Source: JAPPHY01 sp965247535 (GTDB lineage Bacteria > Chloroflexota > Dehalococcoidia > Lucifugimonadales > UBA2985). Taken from it: a stretch of DNA of 64,000 bases. Under the pieces are notes generated by a model. The model was not told where the DNA came from, did no database searches, and saw only the letters and a list, made by a program, of their open reading frames with translations. Location: positions 62,001-126,000 of the forward strand of contig OZ252018.1 of the NCBI GenBank assembly GCA_965247535.1, given 5' to 3'. Below are positions 8,221 through 17,306 of the stretch, one piece after another. The translations under genes were made by a program, and so were the position numbers. Positions within the stretch are counted from its first letter, which is position 1, and each line of letters opens with the position of its first letter.

Positions 8221-8966
8221 TCCGAGTACCTCCCCAGGAAGTCCAGAATTAGCCCCTGCACACGCGGGCCGGAGTCGCCGGTGAGCATGTCCGTACCGTG
8301 CGCGGCTCCGTCAAGGAGGTGCAGCTCCTTTGGATCGTCGGAACTCTGGTCCAGTAGAGATGCGCTTCTGGCGTAGAATACGTCCCCCCGGGCCGCGATG
8401 AACAGCTTGGGTGCGGAAATGCCCCGCAGATCAGGCCTGGCGTCCAGGCCCTCTATCAATGGCGGTGCGGAGATCGTTATCACGCCCGCCACGTCCGAGC
8501 GAGCGGCAACCTTCAGCGTGGCGGTACCACCCATGCTGGCGCCGATCAGGAACACCCTGGTGGCACCGCGGGTCCGAAGGAGGTCCAGGGCCGCCTCCAC
8601 GTCAATGTCCAGGCTGTCTATGTCAACCTCCCCCTGAGAGTCGCGGTAGCCCCTGAAGTCGAAGGCCAGAGCGTGATAGCCCCTGTCCCTCAGCACGCGA
8701 GCGAACGGCCACCAGCTTTCCTGGTCCGCCGGTCTCATGTGGCTCAACACCACGCCGACCGGACCTGAGCCAAAGACGTGGCCGGACAGCTGCACCCCGT
8801 CCTCTGTATCGAAGAACACCTTCTCAGAGCCTCCGCCGGGGCTGAGATAAGCGCTGCACCCGGACGCCATCAGGGCAAGGACAAGTGCGAGTACCGGCAC
8901 GCCAATCCGTCTAGCGGGCAGGAGCCTAGGCGGGAAGATCACTGTCATCATTGCGGGCCACGACAA
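8217..8966 (-). CDS. alpha/beta hydrolase lipoprotein
   Basis: 249 aa. Signal peptide with lipobox LMASGC, so it is probably a membrane-anchored lipoprotein. The hydrolase core shows 'GVVLSHMRPADQESWWPFA' (oxyanion region), 'LAFDFRGYRDSQG', the nucleophile elbow GASMGG, a late Asp and 'DGAAHGTDM' with the catalytic His, as in dienelactone-hydrolase/peptidase S9-like esterases. The longest frame starts at TTG 8966; ATGs at 8951 and 8948 are equally good starts. Substrate unknown. Confidence 0.8.
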   Translation of the reverse strand: MSWPAMMTVIFPPRLLPARRIGVPVLALVLALMASGCSAYLSPGGGSEKVFFDTEDGVQLSGHVFGSGPVGVVLSHMRPADQESWWPFARVLRDRGYHALAFDFRGYRDSQGEVDIDSLDIDVEAALDLLRTRGATRVFLIGASMGGTATLKVAARSDVAGVITISAPPLIEGLDARPDLRGISAPKLFIAARGDVFYARSASLLDQSSDDPKELHLLDGAAHGTDMLTGDSGPRVQGLILDFLGRYSE

Positions 8967-9163
8967 GTCTCGGTTTGCCCCGGCCTGATTGCGCAGCTCG
9001 GCGGTAGCCTGGTAGGACGAAAAACTCCATTCGCTCCCTGTGCCGGATCGCGGCGTCAGTCACCGCCCGGCCGTCATTCTATGCGTGGATTATAGCACAC
9101 GACCCTCCGGCAGCCGGGCCCAACGCGGCTCGCGAATCGCGCCCAATACCCGACCCGCTCAGG
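8967..9163. other. divergent intergenic region
   Basis: Non-coding as far as can be seen. On the minus strand a TATAAT-like -10 (positions 9089-9094) could serve the hydrolase-hisH-hisA-galU operon, but no good -35 accompanies it. Nothing else recognised. Confidence 0.4.
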
Positions 9164-9192
9164 TTGACCGCGCTGGTACCACCGCTTAGAAT
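9164..9192 (+). promoter_or_regulatory. sigma-70-type promoter for the HEAT-repeat gene
   Basis: TTGACC at 9164-9169 and TAGAAT at 9187-9192 are separated by exactly 17 bp and lie about 75 bp before the start codon. Confidence 0.65.
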
Positions 9193-9266
9193 TGGGACTG
9201 CAATCGGCGGCTGCCCGCCCGCCGGATCAGGTGCTAATGCTGGGGCATTGGTGAAGTAGGGAGAGA

Positions 9267-10211
9267 ATGGAAGAAAACCTGGAGCACTATCTGGAGACCC
9301 TGGCCGACGAAGACCGGTCGCTGAGAAACGCTGACCTCATGCGACTCTCGAACCTGACGGCCGAGGACCTGCGGCTGGTGGTCTCCACCTGGCGCGACAT
9401 TGACGCCGGGAGGCGGCGGGACGTGCTGGTACGACTCATCGATCTGTCAGAAGAGAATTTGGAGGCGGACTTCAACGACCTCTTCAAGCATTGCCTGAGC
9501 GACGAGAGCGCGGAGGTCAGGGCCAAAGCGATCGAGGGCCTGTGGGAGTGCGACGACCGAACGCTGGTGACGCCCTTGATTACCCTACTTGCCCAGGATC
9601 CCTCGGAGGAGGTGAGAGCCACTGCGGCCGCAGCTCTCGGAAAGTTCGCCACTCTGTCGCAGACGGGCAAGATGCTCCAGAAGGACAGGGACCGCATAGA
9701 GCAGCGTCTCATGAACGCCTTGCTGGACGGCGACGAGAGCCTCTCGGTGAGACGCAGGGCCATGGAGGCGGTGGCACCCTTCAACACCGTTGACGTCCAG
9801 AAAGTCATCCAGGATGCCTACCAGAGCTCCGTGAACGGGATGCGCTACAGCGCCGTCTACGCCATGGGCAAGAGCTGCGATCCGCGCTGGCTGCCCATCA
9901 TCCTTTCGGAGCTTCAGAACTCCGACGCGGCGATGAGATTCGAGGCCTCCAACGCCTGCGGGGAGCTTGGCGAGGAGCCGGCGGTGCCACACCTCATCCC
10001 TCTCTTCGAGGACGACGACCACCAAACGCAGATTTCCGCCATAACCGCCGTGGGCAACATAGGGGGCAGCCTGGCCCGGAAGGCCCTGATCCGCTGCACT
10101 AAGTCCGCAGACGACCTGGCAGCCGAGGCTGCTCAGGAGGCGCTTGACAACCTGGACGCCGGCGAGCGCACCTTTACCGCGGACCCCTATACGCCCCGAT
10201 CGGCTCGCTGA
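9267..10211 (+). CDS. HEAT-repeat protein
   Basis: 314 aa, no signal peptide. At least five HEAT/PBS-lyase-type helical repeats are visible, for example 'SDESAEVRAKAIEGLWECDD', 'QDPSEEVRATAAAALGKF', 'SAVYAMGKSCDPRWLP', 'MRFEASNACGELGEEPAVP' and 'TQISAITAVGNIGGSLARK'. Such solenoids are protein-binding scaffolds; no catalytic residues are evident. The ATG follows GGGAGAGA. The 3' end overlaps the convergent ROK kinase gene by 25 bp. Confidence 0.85.
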   Translation: MEENLEHYLETLADEDRSLRNADLMRLSNLTAEDLRLVVSTWRDIDAGRRRDVLVRLIDLSEENLEADFNDLFKHCLSDESAEVRAKAIEGLWECDDRTLVTPLITLLAQDPSEEVRATAAAALGKFATLSQTGKMLQKDRDRIEQRLMNALLDGDESLSVRRRAMEAVAPFNTVDVQKVIQDAYQSSVNGMRYSAVYAMGKSCDPRWLPIILSELQNSDAAMRFEASNACGELGEEPAVPHLIPLFEDDDHQTQISAITAVGNIGGSLARKALIRCTKSADDLAAEAAQEALDNLDAGERTFTADPYTPRSAR

Positions 10212-11164
10212 AAGGCCAAGTGCGCCGCTCCGCGCAGGGGCGCATCGTCTCCCAGGGCCGTCGCGGTGACGTTCACCTTATCCCGGAGGTTGGCCATCGT
10301 GTGGAGGCGCGTCGCAGCCAGCAGCGCCTCTGCGTAGTCGTCAAAGCTGCGACTCACACCGCCGCCCAGGACAATCAGGTCCGGGTCAAAGATGTGCATC
10401 AGGTTCGCCAGACCCAGTCCCAGGTCTTCCACGAACTTCCGCATGATGTCCGCGGCAAGCGGATCTCCCCTGACGGCGGCATCCATCACCAGCGCCGAGG
10501 TCACCCTGGACGGGTCGCCGCCCGCCATCTCCGTCAGGAGGCTGCCCTCGCCGCGCGCCAGGCCTTCCCGCGCGAACCTGGCCGTCGAAGTGCCGGACGC
10601 CAGCGACTCCAGGCAGCCGCGGCCCCCGCATGAGCACGGGGGCCCGTTCCTGTCTATCACCATGTGACCCAGCTCAGCGGCATAGCCCCGCGCGCCCACC
10701 AGGGGCTCGCCGTCCGCAATGACGCCACCGCCGATTCCGGTGCTCACGGTCAGGTAGACCAAGTTGTCAATGCCCCGGCCTGCGCCGTAGGCGTGCTCTC
10801 CGACCGCGCCCAGCGTAGCATCGTTGGCGGCCCACACCGGCAGGCCGAACCGGGGAGTAAGTTCTGCGCCGGGCGAGAAGCCGTCCCATCCGGGCAGGTT
10901 GGGCGGAGCGTAGAGCGTGCCCGTCACCGGGTCGACGGGGCCTGCCAGAGACGCCCCGATGCCCACCACGCGCCGATCGCCCGTGCGCGTTATGAGCACC
11001 TCGATTATGGATGCTATCCGCTCAAGGGCTTCGTCGGCGCCCGCGAGGGCCTGCGTCTCGCCCCCCTCCCTCTGCACGATGTTCCCGGCGCGGTCAACCA
11101 GAGCGACACGGGTGCGGGTGCCTCCCACGTCCATGGCAATGCACAGGTCGTCCATGCCTGTCAT
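10187..11164 (-). CDS. ROK-family sugar kinase (glucokinase-like)
   Basis: 325 aa. Phosphate-binding DVGGTRTRVAL (residues 12-22), catalytic Asp in NDA (114-116), the ROK zinc site with ELGH (His168) and CSCGGRGC (Cys177, 179, 184) are all intact, so it should be an active kinase and not a repressor; no DNA-binding domain precedes it. Glucose is the likely substrate but ROK enzymes vary (N-acetylglucosamine, mannose, fructose). Met4 is an alternative start. Confidence 0.88.
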   Translation of the reverse strand: MTGMDDLCIAMDVGGTRTRVALVDRAGNIVQREGGETQALAGADEALERIASIIEVLITRTGDRRVVGIGASLAGPVDPVTGTLYAPPNLPGWDGFSPGAELTPRFGLPVWAANDATLGAVGEHAYGAGRGIDNLVYLTVSTGIGGGVIADGEPLVGARGYAAELGHMVIDRNGPPCSCGGRGCLESLASGTSTARFAREGLARGEGSLLTEMAGGDPSRVTSALVMDAAVRGDPLAADIMRKFVEDLGLGLANLMHIFDPDLIVLGGGVSRSFDDYAEALLAATRLHTMANLRDKVNVTATALGDDAPLRGAAHLAFQRADRGV

Positions 11165-11395
11165 GTCGTCCTCCCTGGCCCTTCACGCCTCGGTGCGGCG
11201 CCGCGCTGCGCCCGGCAATCGCACAGGGTTGCAGCGCTTCGCGTCCTCACCCCGGCGCGGCCCGTGTCGGCAAGTGGTTGCGGGCCATTATGCGCTTGTC
11301 GATAAACTCAAACAAGGCCGCACTCCTGCTTTTGGACGCCTCTATGTTATTATAGAGGCAGTTCACACGCACGCAGGATCAGCACAGGAGCGGGC
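11165..11395. other. divergent intergenic region with a perfect inverted repeat
   Basis: Contains a perfect 8-bp inverted repeat (GCCTCTAT, 6-nt loop, ATAGAGGC) at 11338-11359, about 36 bp before the ATPase start. The loop and right arm include TATTAT, which could be a -10 element, so the palindrome may be an operator overlapping the promoter. No T-run follows, so it is not a typical terminator. The remainder (11165-11337) shows nothing recognisable. Confidence 0.55.
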
Positions 11396-12799
11396 ATGAC
11401 ATCCACCGAGAGAGCAAAGACGCTGGGTGAGCTGAGAGACAGTGGTTACCGCGTCGTCAGCGTGAGGGAGGAGATGAGGCGCAACCTCATCCACAAGATC
11501 ACAGCCAACGAGGAGCTTTTTCCGGGCATCGTCGGGTACGAGGACACCGTCATCCCGGAGGTGGAGAACGCCATTCTGGCGGGTCAGGACGTCATCCTAC
11601 TGGGCGAGCGGGGGCAGGCCAAGTCCAGGCTCATCCGCGCGCTGGTGGAGCTGCTGGACGACGCGATCCCCAGCGTGGAAGGCTGCGAGATCAACGACGA
11701 TCCGTTCGCTCCCATCTGCAGGGCGTGCAACGACCGCCTGTCCGAGATGGGCGACGACCTGCCCATAGCATGGCTGGGCCGCGACCGGCGCTACGCGGAG
11801 AAGCTGGCCACTCCGGACATCGCCGTCGCCGACCTCATCGGCGAGGTGGACCCCATCAAGGTGGCGGAGGGCCGCTACCTCTCCGACGAGCTCACCATCC
11901 ACTACGGCCTCATCCCGCGCACCAATCGCGGCATCTTCTCCATCAACGAGCTGCCGGACCTGGCAGAGCGCATACAGGTCGGCCTATTCAACCTGATGGA
12001 GGAGAAGGACGTGCAGATCAAGGGCTATCGCATCCGGCTGCCCCTGGACGTCTACCTGGTGGCCAGTGCCAACCCGGAGGACTACACCAACCGCGGCCGC
12101 ATAATCACGCCGCTAAAGGACCGCTACGGCGCGCAAATCCGCACACACTACCCGCGGCGGTCGGAGGATGAGATCCGGATCATGGAGCAGGAGTCCTCCT
12201 CCTTCCAGGACTTGGAGGACAGGCTGCTGGTGCCCCGCTACATGAAGGAGATCACGGCCGAGATCACGAGCCTGGCCCGCCGCAGCCCCGAGATCAACCA
12301 GCGCTCCGGTGTGAGCGTAAGGGTGTCCATTGCCAACTACGAGAGCCTCGTAAGCAACGCCTACCGCCGCAGCCTGCGCCAGCAGGAGGAGATGGTGGTG
12401 CCCCGCATAAGCGACCTTACCGCCATCATTCCCTCCACAATGGGCAAGATCGAACTGGAGACGATGGAGGACGGCCGCGAGGGACGCGTTCTGGAGGACC
12501 TCACCAAGAAGGCTGTGCTCAACGTCTTCGGCCGCTACCTGGACGCGGACGAGCTGGAGGACATCGTGCTGGGATTCGAGGAGGGGTTGGTGGTGGAGAC
12601 GGGAGGCGACAGGCCGTCGTCGGAGTACGTGACGCTTCTCGCAGAGATAGAGGGCTTCGACGAGCCCCTGCGCCGGCTGGGCGTCGACAACAGGCACGCG
12701 CTGGTCGCGTCCGGGATGGAGTTCATACTGGAGGGGCTGCACCTGAAGCGGCGCCTGAACAAGGACCGCGTAGGCGGGCGATACCGCTACCGCGGGTGA
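11396..12799 (+). CDS. MoxR/magnesium-chelatase-like AAA+ ATPase
   Basis: 467 aa. N-terminal ~30 residues, then an AAA+ core with Walker A GERGQAKS (a Gly-rich variant), a Cys pair in 'PICRACND', Walker B-like 'GIFSINELPDLAERIQVGLFNLMEEKDVQIKG' region (MoxR/ChlI-type ELP...), and sensor 'ASANPEDYTNRGRIITPLKDR' with the arginine. The C-terminal ~150 residues are a helical lid domain. Relatives are often encoded next to a VWA-domain partner; here the next gene is trxB, so the partner is missing from this site. RBS is CAGGAGCG. Confidence 0.8.
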   Translation: MTSTERAKTLGELRDSGYRVVSVREEMRRNLIHKITANEELFPGIVGYEDTVIPEVENAILAGQDVILLGERGQAKSRLIRALVELLDDAIPSVEGCEINDDPFAPICRACNDRLSEMGDDLPIAWLGRDRRYAEKLATPDIAVADLIGEVDPIKVAEGRYLSDELTIHYGLIPRTNRGIFSINELPDLAERIQVGLFNLMEEKDVQIKGYRIRLPLDVYLVASANPEDYTNRGRIITPLKDRYGAQIRTHYPRRSEDEIRIMEQESSSFQDLEDRLLVPRYMKEITAEITSLARRSPEINQRSGVSVRVSIANYESLVSNAYRRSLRQQEEMVVPRISDLTAIIPSTMGKIELETMEDGREGRVLEDLTKKAVLNVFGRYLDADELEDIVLGFEEGLVVETGGDRPSSEYVTLLAEIEGFDEPLRRLGVDNRHALVASGMEFILEGLHLKRRLNKDRVGGRYRYRG

Positions 12800-12843
12800 A
12801 GCACAATGACGGCATCAACCACAATACCGCAAGGAGAGGAACC

Positions 12844-13788
12844 ATGACGGACAACCACGTGGAGAACGTAGTCATTATCGGCTCCGGGCCTGCCGGCGAC
12901 ACCGCAGCGCTCTACGCCGCAAGGGCCGACCTGCGGCCGCTGATTATCGACGGGGCAACGCCCGGCGGTCAGCTCACCATCACCACGGACGTGGAGAACT
13001 ACCCGGGCTTCCCTGAGAGCGTCATGGGGCCTGACCTCATGACCAAGTTCAGGGACCAAGCCGAGCGGTTCGGCACCCGCTACGTCACTGGCAGCGTGAC
13101 CGCGGTGGACTTCTCCAGTCGTCCCTTCCGCCTGGAGGTCGACGAGGAGGACAGCTACTACGCCAGGACCGTCATCATTTCGTCCGGCGCCACCGCCAGA
13201 CTGCTGGGCGTGCCGGGCGAGGCCGAGCTGATGGGACGCGGCGTATCCGCCTGCGCCACCTGCGACGGCTTCTTCTTCCGAGACAAGGAGCTCATCGTGG
13301 TAGGCGGCGGCGACACCGCCATGGAGGAGTCCAACTTCCTCACCAAGTTCGCCTCCAAGGTCCACGTCGTGCACAGGCGCGACCAGCTCCGCGCTTCCAA
13401 GATCATGCAGGAACGCGCCTTCAACAACGCCAAGATTGACTTCGTCTGGGACACGGTGCTGGAGGAGATCCACGGCATCGACGAGGGCGAGGTGAAGTCG
13501 GTCCTTCTGCGCAACATGAAGACGGGGGAAGAGATGAAGCGCCCCATCGACGGCGTGTTCATGGCCATAGGCCACAAGCCCAACACGGAGCCGTTTCTGG
13601 GCAAGCTGGCCATCAACGAGAACGGCTACATCATCACCCACGACGGCACCAAGACCAGCGTGCCCGGCGTATTCGCCAGCGGCGACGTGCAGGACTGGGT
13701 CTACCGGCAGGCTGTGACCGCCGCGGGCACGGGCTGCATGGCTGCGATAGACGCAGAGCACTTCCTGTCGGCAAACGGGGAGATTTAG
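12844..13788 (+). CDS. trxB: thioredoxin reductase
   Basis: 314 aa. FAD-binding GSGPAGDTAALYAAR (Gly-rich, near residue 12), redox-active CATC in 'SACATCDGFFFRDKEL', NADPH-binding 'VGGGDTAMEES' and the C-terminal 'FASGDVQDWVYRQAVTAAGTG' are canonical. The ATG at 12844 follows AAGGAGAGG; an in-frame extension to 12796 lacks such a site and conservation. It reduces thioredoxin with NADPH. Confidence 0.95.
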   Translation: MTDNHVENVVIIGSGPAGDTAALYAARADLRPLIIDGATPGGQLTITTDVENYPGFPESVMGPDLMTKFRDQAERFGTRYVTGSVTAVDFSSRPFRLEVDEEDSYYARTVIISSGATARLLGVPGEAELMGRGVSACATCDGFFFRDKELIVVGGGDTAMEESNFLTKFASKVHVVHRRDQLRASKIMQERAFNNAKIDFVWDTVLEEIHGIDEGEVKSVLLRNMKTGEEMKRPIDGVFMAIGHKPNTEPFLGKLAINENGYIITHDGTKTSVPGVFASGDVQDWVYRQAVTAAGTGCMAAIDAEHFLSANGEI

Positions 13789-13838
13789 CGCCGCGCGCGG
13801 GCCCCTGAGGCGCCGCGGCAGACCCAAGCCCGTGCGAG

Positions 13839-15272
13839 GTGGCCCCAACATTGAACGCTCAGCCGGTCACAACGATAGGCTCACTGCCGCTGGGCCGCTC
13901 GTTCCACTCGCTGCCGCATCCGGCGCAACTCATGCCGGCATTCCTCGGCATGCCCTACCCGATCCTGCTTGACGGCGCAATGCCCGGCGCGCCAGGCAGC
14001 CGGTTCTCCTATCTCTCCGCCGACCCATTCCTCGTCGCGCGAAGCCGCGGGAGCCGCGTGTCCCTGCTGCGCCATGGCATCCTCGAGGAGACGGAGGGCG
14101 ACCCGTGGGCGGTGATGAAGGCGCTGCTTCGAGAATACCGCGTCGAGAGCCGGCCCGGGCTACCTCCGTTTCAGGGCGGCGTCATCGGATACTGGAGCTA
14201 CGACCTGGGCCGTCATCTGGAGCGGCTGCCCTCGCTCTCGGAGGACGATCTCGGCCTTCCTGAGCTGTACCTGGGCTTCTACGACTGGGTGCTTGCGCAC
14301 GACGGAGACACGGGCGTCTCGTACCTCATCTCCACCGGCCTGCCCGACGGCTCGGAGCGACGAGCGGAGGAGCGCGAGGCAGAGATCATGGACATGCTGG
14401 CCTCCGCGTCGGCGGAAACGCCCGCGGCCGCACCCGCCTCACGCGCCGCAGAGCTGCGCTCCAACTTCTCGCGAGAGTCGTACATGACCGCCGTGGACCG
14501 CGTGAAGGCGTACCTGGCCGCCGGCGACGCCTACCAGGTGAACCTGTCGCAGCGGTTCCAGTCGCCGTATGAGGGCGACCCGTGGTCGCTGTACCTGCGC
14601 CTTCGCGAGGCCAACCCCGCGCCGTTCGCAGCGTATCTGGGATTCCCGGAAGTGCAGGTGCTGAGCGCATCGCCGGAGGAGTTCCTGCGCTTGGACGGAG
14701 GCCGCGTGCGCGTGCGGCCCATCAAGGGCACGAGGCCCGTTGGCGCGTCGGACGGCGAGACGGCAGCGCTCGCCGAAGAACTGCTGGCCAGCGAGAAGGA
14801 GCGCGCCGAGAACGTCATGATCGTCGATCTGATACGCAACGACATAGGCCGCGTCTGCCGCGTTGGGTCCGTAGAGGTGCCAAGCCTGTTCGCCGTGGAG
14901 CAACACCCCACGGTGCTGCACCTTGTGTCAACCGTTACGGGCGAGCTGCGCGAGGACGCGGACGCCATCGACCTGCTGCGGTCGTGCTTTCCGGGCGGCT
15001 CGGTGACGGGCGCGCCCAAGGTGCGGGCTATGGAGGTAATCGAGGAGCTGGAGCCGGTGCGCCGCGGCGTCTACTGCGGGGCCATCGGCTACGTCTCCTT
15101 CAGCGGCGACATGGGCACGAGCATTGCCATTCGCACGCTGGTTCTCGCCGGCGGGCAGGCGTACCTGCAGGCGGGTGGAGGCATAGTTGCGGACTCGGAG
15201 CCGGCTGCCGAGTTCGAGGAGACGCTGCACAAGGCGAGGGGACTCCGCATGGCCCTGGAGCGCAATGGCTGA
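13839..15272 (+). CDS. pabB: aminodeoxychorismate synthase component I (PabB)
   Basis: About 473-477 aa. Chorismate-binding family; with glutamine it makes 4-amino-4-deoxychorismate for folate. The C-terminal catalytic block shows PIKGTRPVG (Lys typical of PabB), 'IVDLIRNDIGRVC', 'HLVSTVTGEL', 'FPGGSVTGAPK' and 'RRGVYCGAIGY'. PabB is preferred over TrpE because pabC overlaps its end by 8 bp. Two starts compete: GTG 13839, and TTG 13851 with GAGGTGG about 10 bases before it; the latter has the better site. Confidence 0.9.
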   Translation: MAPTLNAQPVTTIGSLPLGRSFHSLPHPAQLMPAFLGMPYPILLDGAMPGAPGSRFSYLSADPFLVARSRGSRVSLLRHGILEETEGDPWAVMKALLREYRVESRPGLPPFQGGVIGYWSYDLGRHLERLPSLSEDDLGLPELYLGFYDWVLAHDGDTGVSYLISTGLPDGSERRAEEREAEIMDMLASASAETPAAAPASRAAELRSNFSRESYMTAVDRVKAYLAAGDAYQVNLSQRFQSPYEGDPWSLYLRLREANPAPFAAYLGFPEVQVLSASPEEFLRLDGGRVRVRPIKGTRPVGASDGETAALAEELLASEKERAENVMIVDLIRNDIGRVCRVGSVEVPSLFAVEQHPTVLHLVSTVTGELREDADAIDLLRSCFPGGSVTGAPKVRAMEVIEELEPVRRGVYCGAIGYVSFSGDMGTSIAIRTLVLAGGQAYLQAGGGIVADSEPAAEFEETLHKARGLRMALERNG

Positions 15273-16137
15273 CGCCGACGCGCTCATGTACGTGAACGGG
15301 GAGTTCGTGACCGAGGCGAAGGCCGCAATCTCCCCGCTGGATCGCGGGTTCACGCTCGCGGACGGCCTGTTCGAGACGATGGTTGCTGCGGGCGTCAGGG
15401 TGTTCCGAATAGATGACCACCTGGCCCGCATGCGCCGCGGCGCCGACCTGCTCGAGTTGCCCATGCCGGACGCGGAAGAACTGGCCGCGATTGTCGAGGA
15501 ATGCCTGACGCGTAGAGGCCTGCCTCTATCGGTGGTGAGACTCACGCTGAGCCGCGGCGTGGATGTGGGACGCGGGCTGAACGCGCCGGCCGCGCTCGAC
15601 CCGAGCGTGGTCGTGCGGGTTACGCCTTGGCCCGGGCCGCCCTCGACGCTGCCGCCGGGCAGAGCGCTCGTGACGTCGTCCCTGTCGCGCAACGACCTCT
15701 CTCCGCTCTCGAGTGTGAAGTCGCTTTCGTACGTGGACGGCGTGGTGGCGCGGCTGGAGGCCCAGCGAGCTGGTGCCGACGATGCTCTCATGTGCAACAC
15801 GCGCGGCCTCGTGACGGGCGCGACGTCCAGCAACATATTCGCGGTTATCGGCGGCGTGCTGATGACGCCACCGGTGGAGGACGGCGCGCTGCCCGGCGTA
15901 TCGAGGCTCACGCTGCTTGAGGAAGCGCGGCAGCTGGGCGTGGCCTGCGAGGAGCGGTCGCTTACGCCTCAGGACGTTGCCGGAGCGGACGAGGCGCTGT
16001 TGTCAAATGTGGTGCAGGGGCCGGTACCTGTTGCGTCGGTGGACGGGTTACGGCTGCGTTCGGGCGTGCCGGGCACGCTGACACAGCGTTTGAGTGAGGC
16101 CTACTGGTCGCGCGTGATGCGGGAGGCGGGGGGATGA
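15265..16137 (+). CDS. pabC: aminodeoxychorismate lyase (class IV aminotransferase)
   Basis: 290 aa, PLP-dependent fold-type IV. It releases pyruvate and 4-aminobenzoate. Visible: 'YVNGEFV' start, 'DRGFTLADGLFETM', the region 'SSVKSLSYVDGVVARLEAQRAGADDALM' with the catalytic Lys (KSLSY), and 'TRGLVTGATSSNIFAV'. The ATG at 15265 overlaps pabB (ATGGCTGA) and aligns with family starts. Branched-chain and D-amino-acid aminotransferases share this fold; the pabB linkage decides. Confidence 0.88.
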   Translation: MADADALMYVNGEFVTEAKAAISPLDRGFTLADGLFETMVAAGVRVFRIDDHLARMRRGADLLELPMPDAEELAAIVEECLTRRGLPLSVVRLTLSRGVDVGRGLNAPAALDPSVVVRVTPWPGPPSTLPPGRALVTSSLSRNDLSPLSSVKSLSYVDGVVARLEAQRAGADDALMCNTRGLVTGATSSNIFAVIGGVLMTPPVEDGALPGVSRLTLLEEARQLGVACEERSLTPQDVAGADEALLSNVVQGPVPVASVDGLRLRSGVPGTLTQRLSEAYWSRVMREAGG

Positions 16138-16381
16138 GTCGGGCGCGAAGCGATTCTTGTCCTTATGCTTTCCCTGGCCCTCGGCGAATTTGTCAGGGCT
16201 GCACGTTTGGAATTCGACGCCACGCAGCGCGGGATTGACAGTTGACTGTCGCCAAGTTAAAGTCAAACTGTAATATACCCTCGTGGGCGTATGTATTGGT
16301 TCTGTTTTTCACGCTCAGCTTCCTTACTGTTTTTCGACGAAGCTGCGAATGATACGAAAATCGTATTAGGGCGGGAGAGAA
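16138..16381. other. AT-richer intergenic region before the accessory island
   Basis: Base composition falls relative to pabC. Around 16239-16276 there are TTGACA, TTGACT and a TAATAT, plus small inverted repeats (ACAGT-TG-ACTGT; TTGACT...AGTCAA), which look like a promoter/operator for the following two genes, but the -35/-10 spacing is not decisive. No gene seen. Confidence 0.45.
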
Positions 16382-16579
16382 ATGACCAACAAAATCGACT
16401 ATGACGAGACAGGGAATTCATTAGTGGAAGCGCGTGAGAAGCTGCTTGAGAGACAGCCGGGGCTGCGCCAGTCGTATGAGAAGTTTCTCAAGCAATGGAA
16501 GCACTACCTGGAGACTATCGAGGGTGTTCCGAAGTCCGGGCAGAAGAAAGATGCCTCAACACGCGGATTCTTGCGATGA
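16382..16579 (+). CDS. small helical protein, partner of the downstream serine protease
   Basis: 65 aa, charged and predicted helical ('SLVEAREKLLERQPGLRQSY', then 'EKFLKQWKHYLETIEG'). RBS GGGAGAG directly precedes the ATG. Its stop overlaps the ATG of the serine protease gene (ATGA), so the two are co-translated. I do not recognise the family. Coupled expression and the AT-richer composition suggest the pair was acquired as a unit. Confidence 0.65.
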   Translation: MTNKIDYDETGNSLVEAREKLLERQPGLRQSYEKFLKQWKHYLETIEGVPKSGQKKDASTRGFLR

Positions 16580-17306
16580 CTGAGGTCGGTGACACGCTGC
16601 CGTCGCAGACGCCCCTTTATCACTCCCTTAACAATAGCAGGTATTCCCGGCAGGAAATGATCCGACGGGTTGAAGAGGTGACCAACAGGAGATTGGTTGT
16701 CTACTTTAGTGTACTGCCAATTATTACCGATGGAATAGATATACTCGGATTCGGGGACCTACTGAACGACATTAGAGGTGACTCAGTCGATCTGTTGCTG
16801 CAGAGTCCAGGCGGCGACATTGACGTAGCCGAGAAGATTGTATATCTCTGCCGTGCGCGTTCCGGCTCTTTCAGGGTTATCGTACCGGATAGTGCAAAGA
16901 GTGCCGCAACACTCATCGCTCTCGCTAGCGACGAGATTGTTATGTGCGACACTTCCGAGCTGGGGCCCATAGATGCCCAGATCGAGATTGAAACGCCTCA
17001 GGGAGTCGTTAGAAGGCCAGCCCAATCCTTTCTAGACGGACTCGAAGCAATCAAGGCGGAGGCTGAGTCGAACGGTGCGTTATCTCCCGCACACTATCCC
17101 TTACTGGCCAACCTTGACCCTGCTCTTCTCGACTTCTGTCGAAAGAGCATAATGCGCGCAGAGCAGTTCGCAAAGAAGTGGCTTCTCAAGTATCAGCTTC
17201 AGGGTGATGAAGAAAAGGCAACAAGAGTTGCCAAGGAGTTAGCAGACAACAACAGGTGGCTCTCCTGTTGCCTCACCGGAAGATGTTACCGAGCTTTCAG
17301 CGGCTT

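Noticed and set aside
9170..9186. CTGGTACCACCG as a T-box-like core
   Set aside because: It is the spacer of a good promoter and lacks all other T-box elements.
16048..16266. 72-codon minus-strand frame over the pabC end
   Set aside because: Overlaps conserved pabC codons, no RBS, no protein-like pattern.
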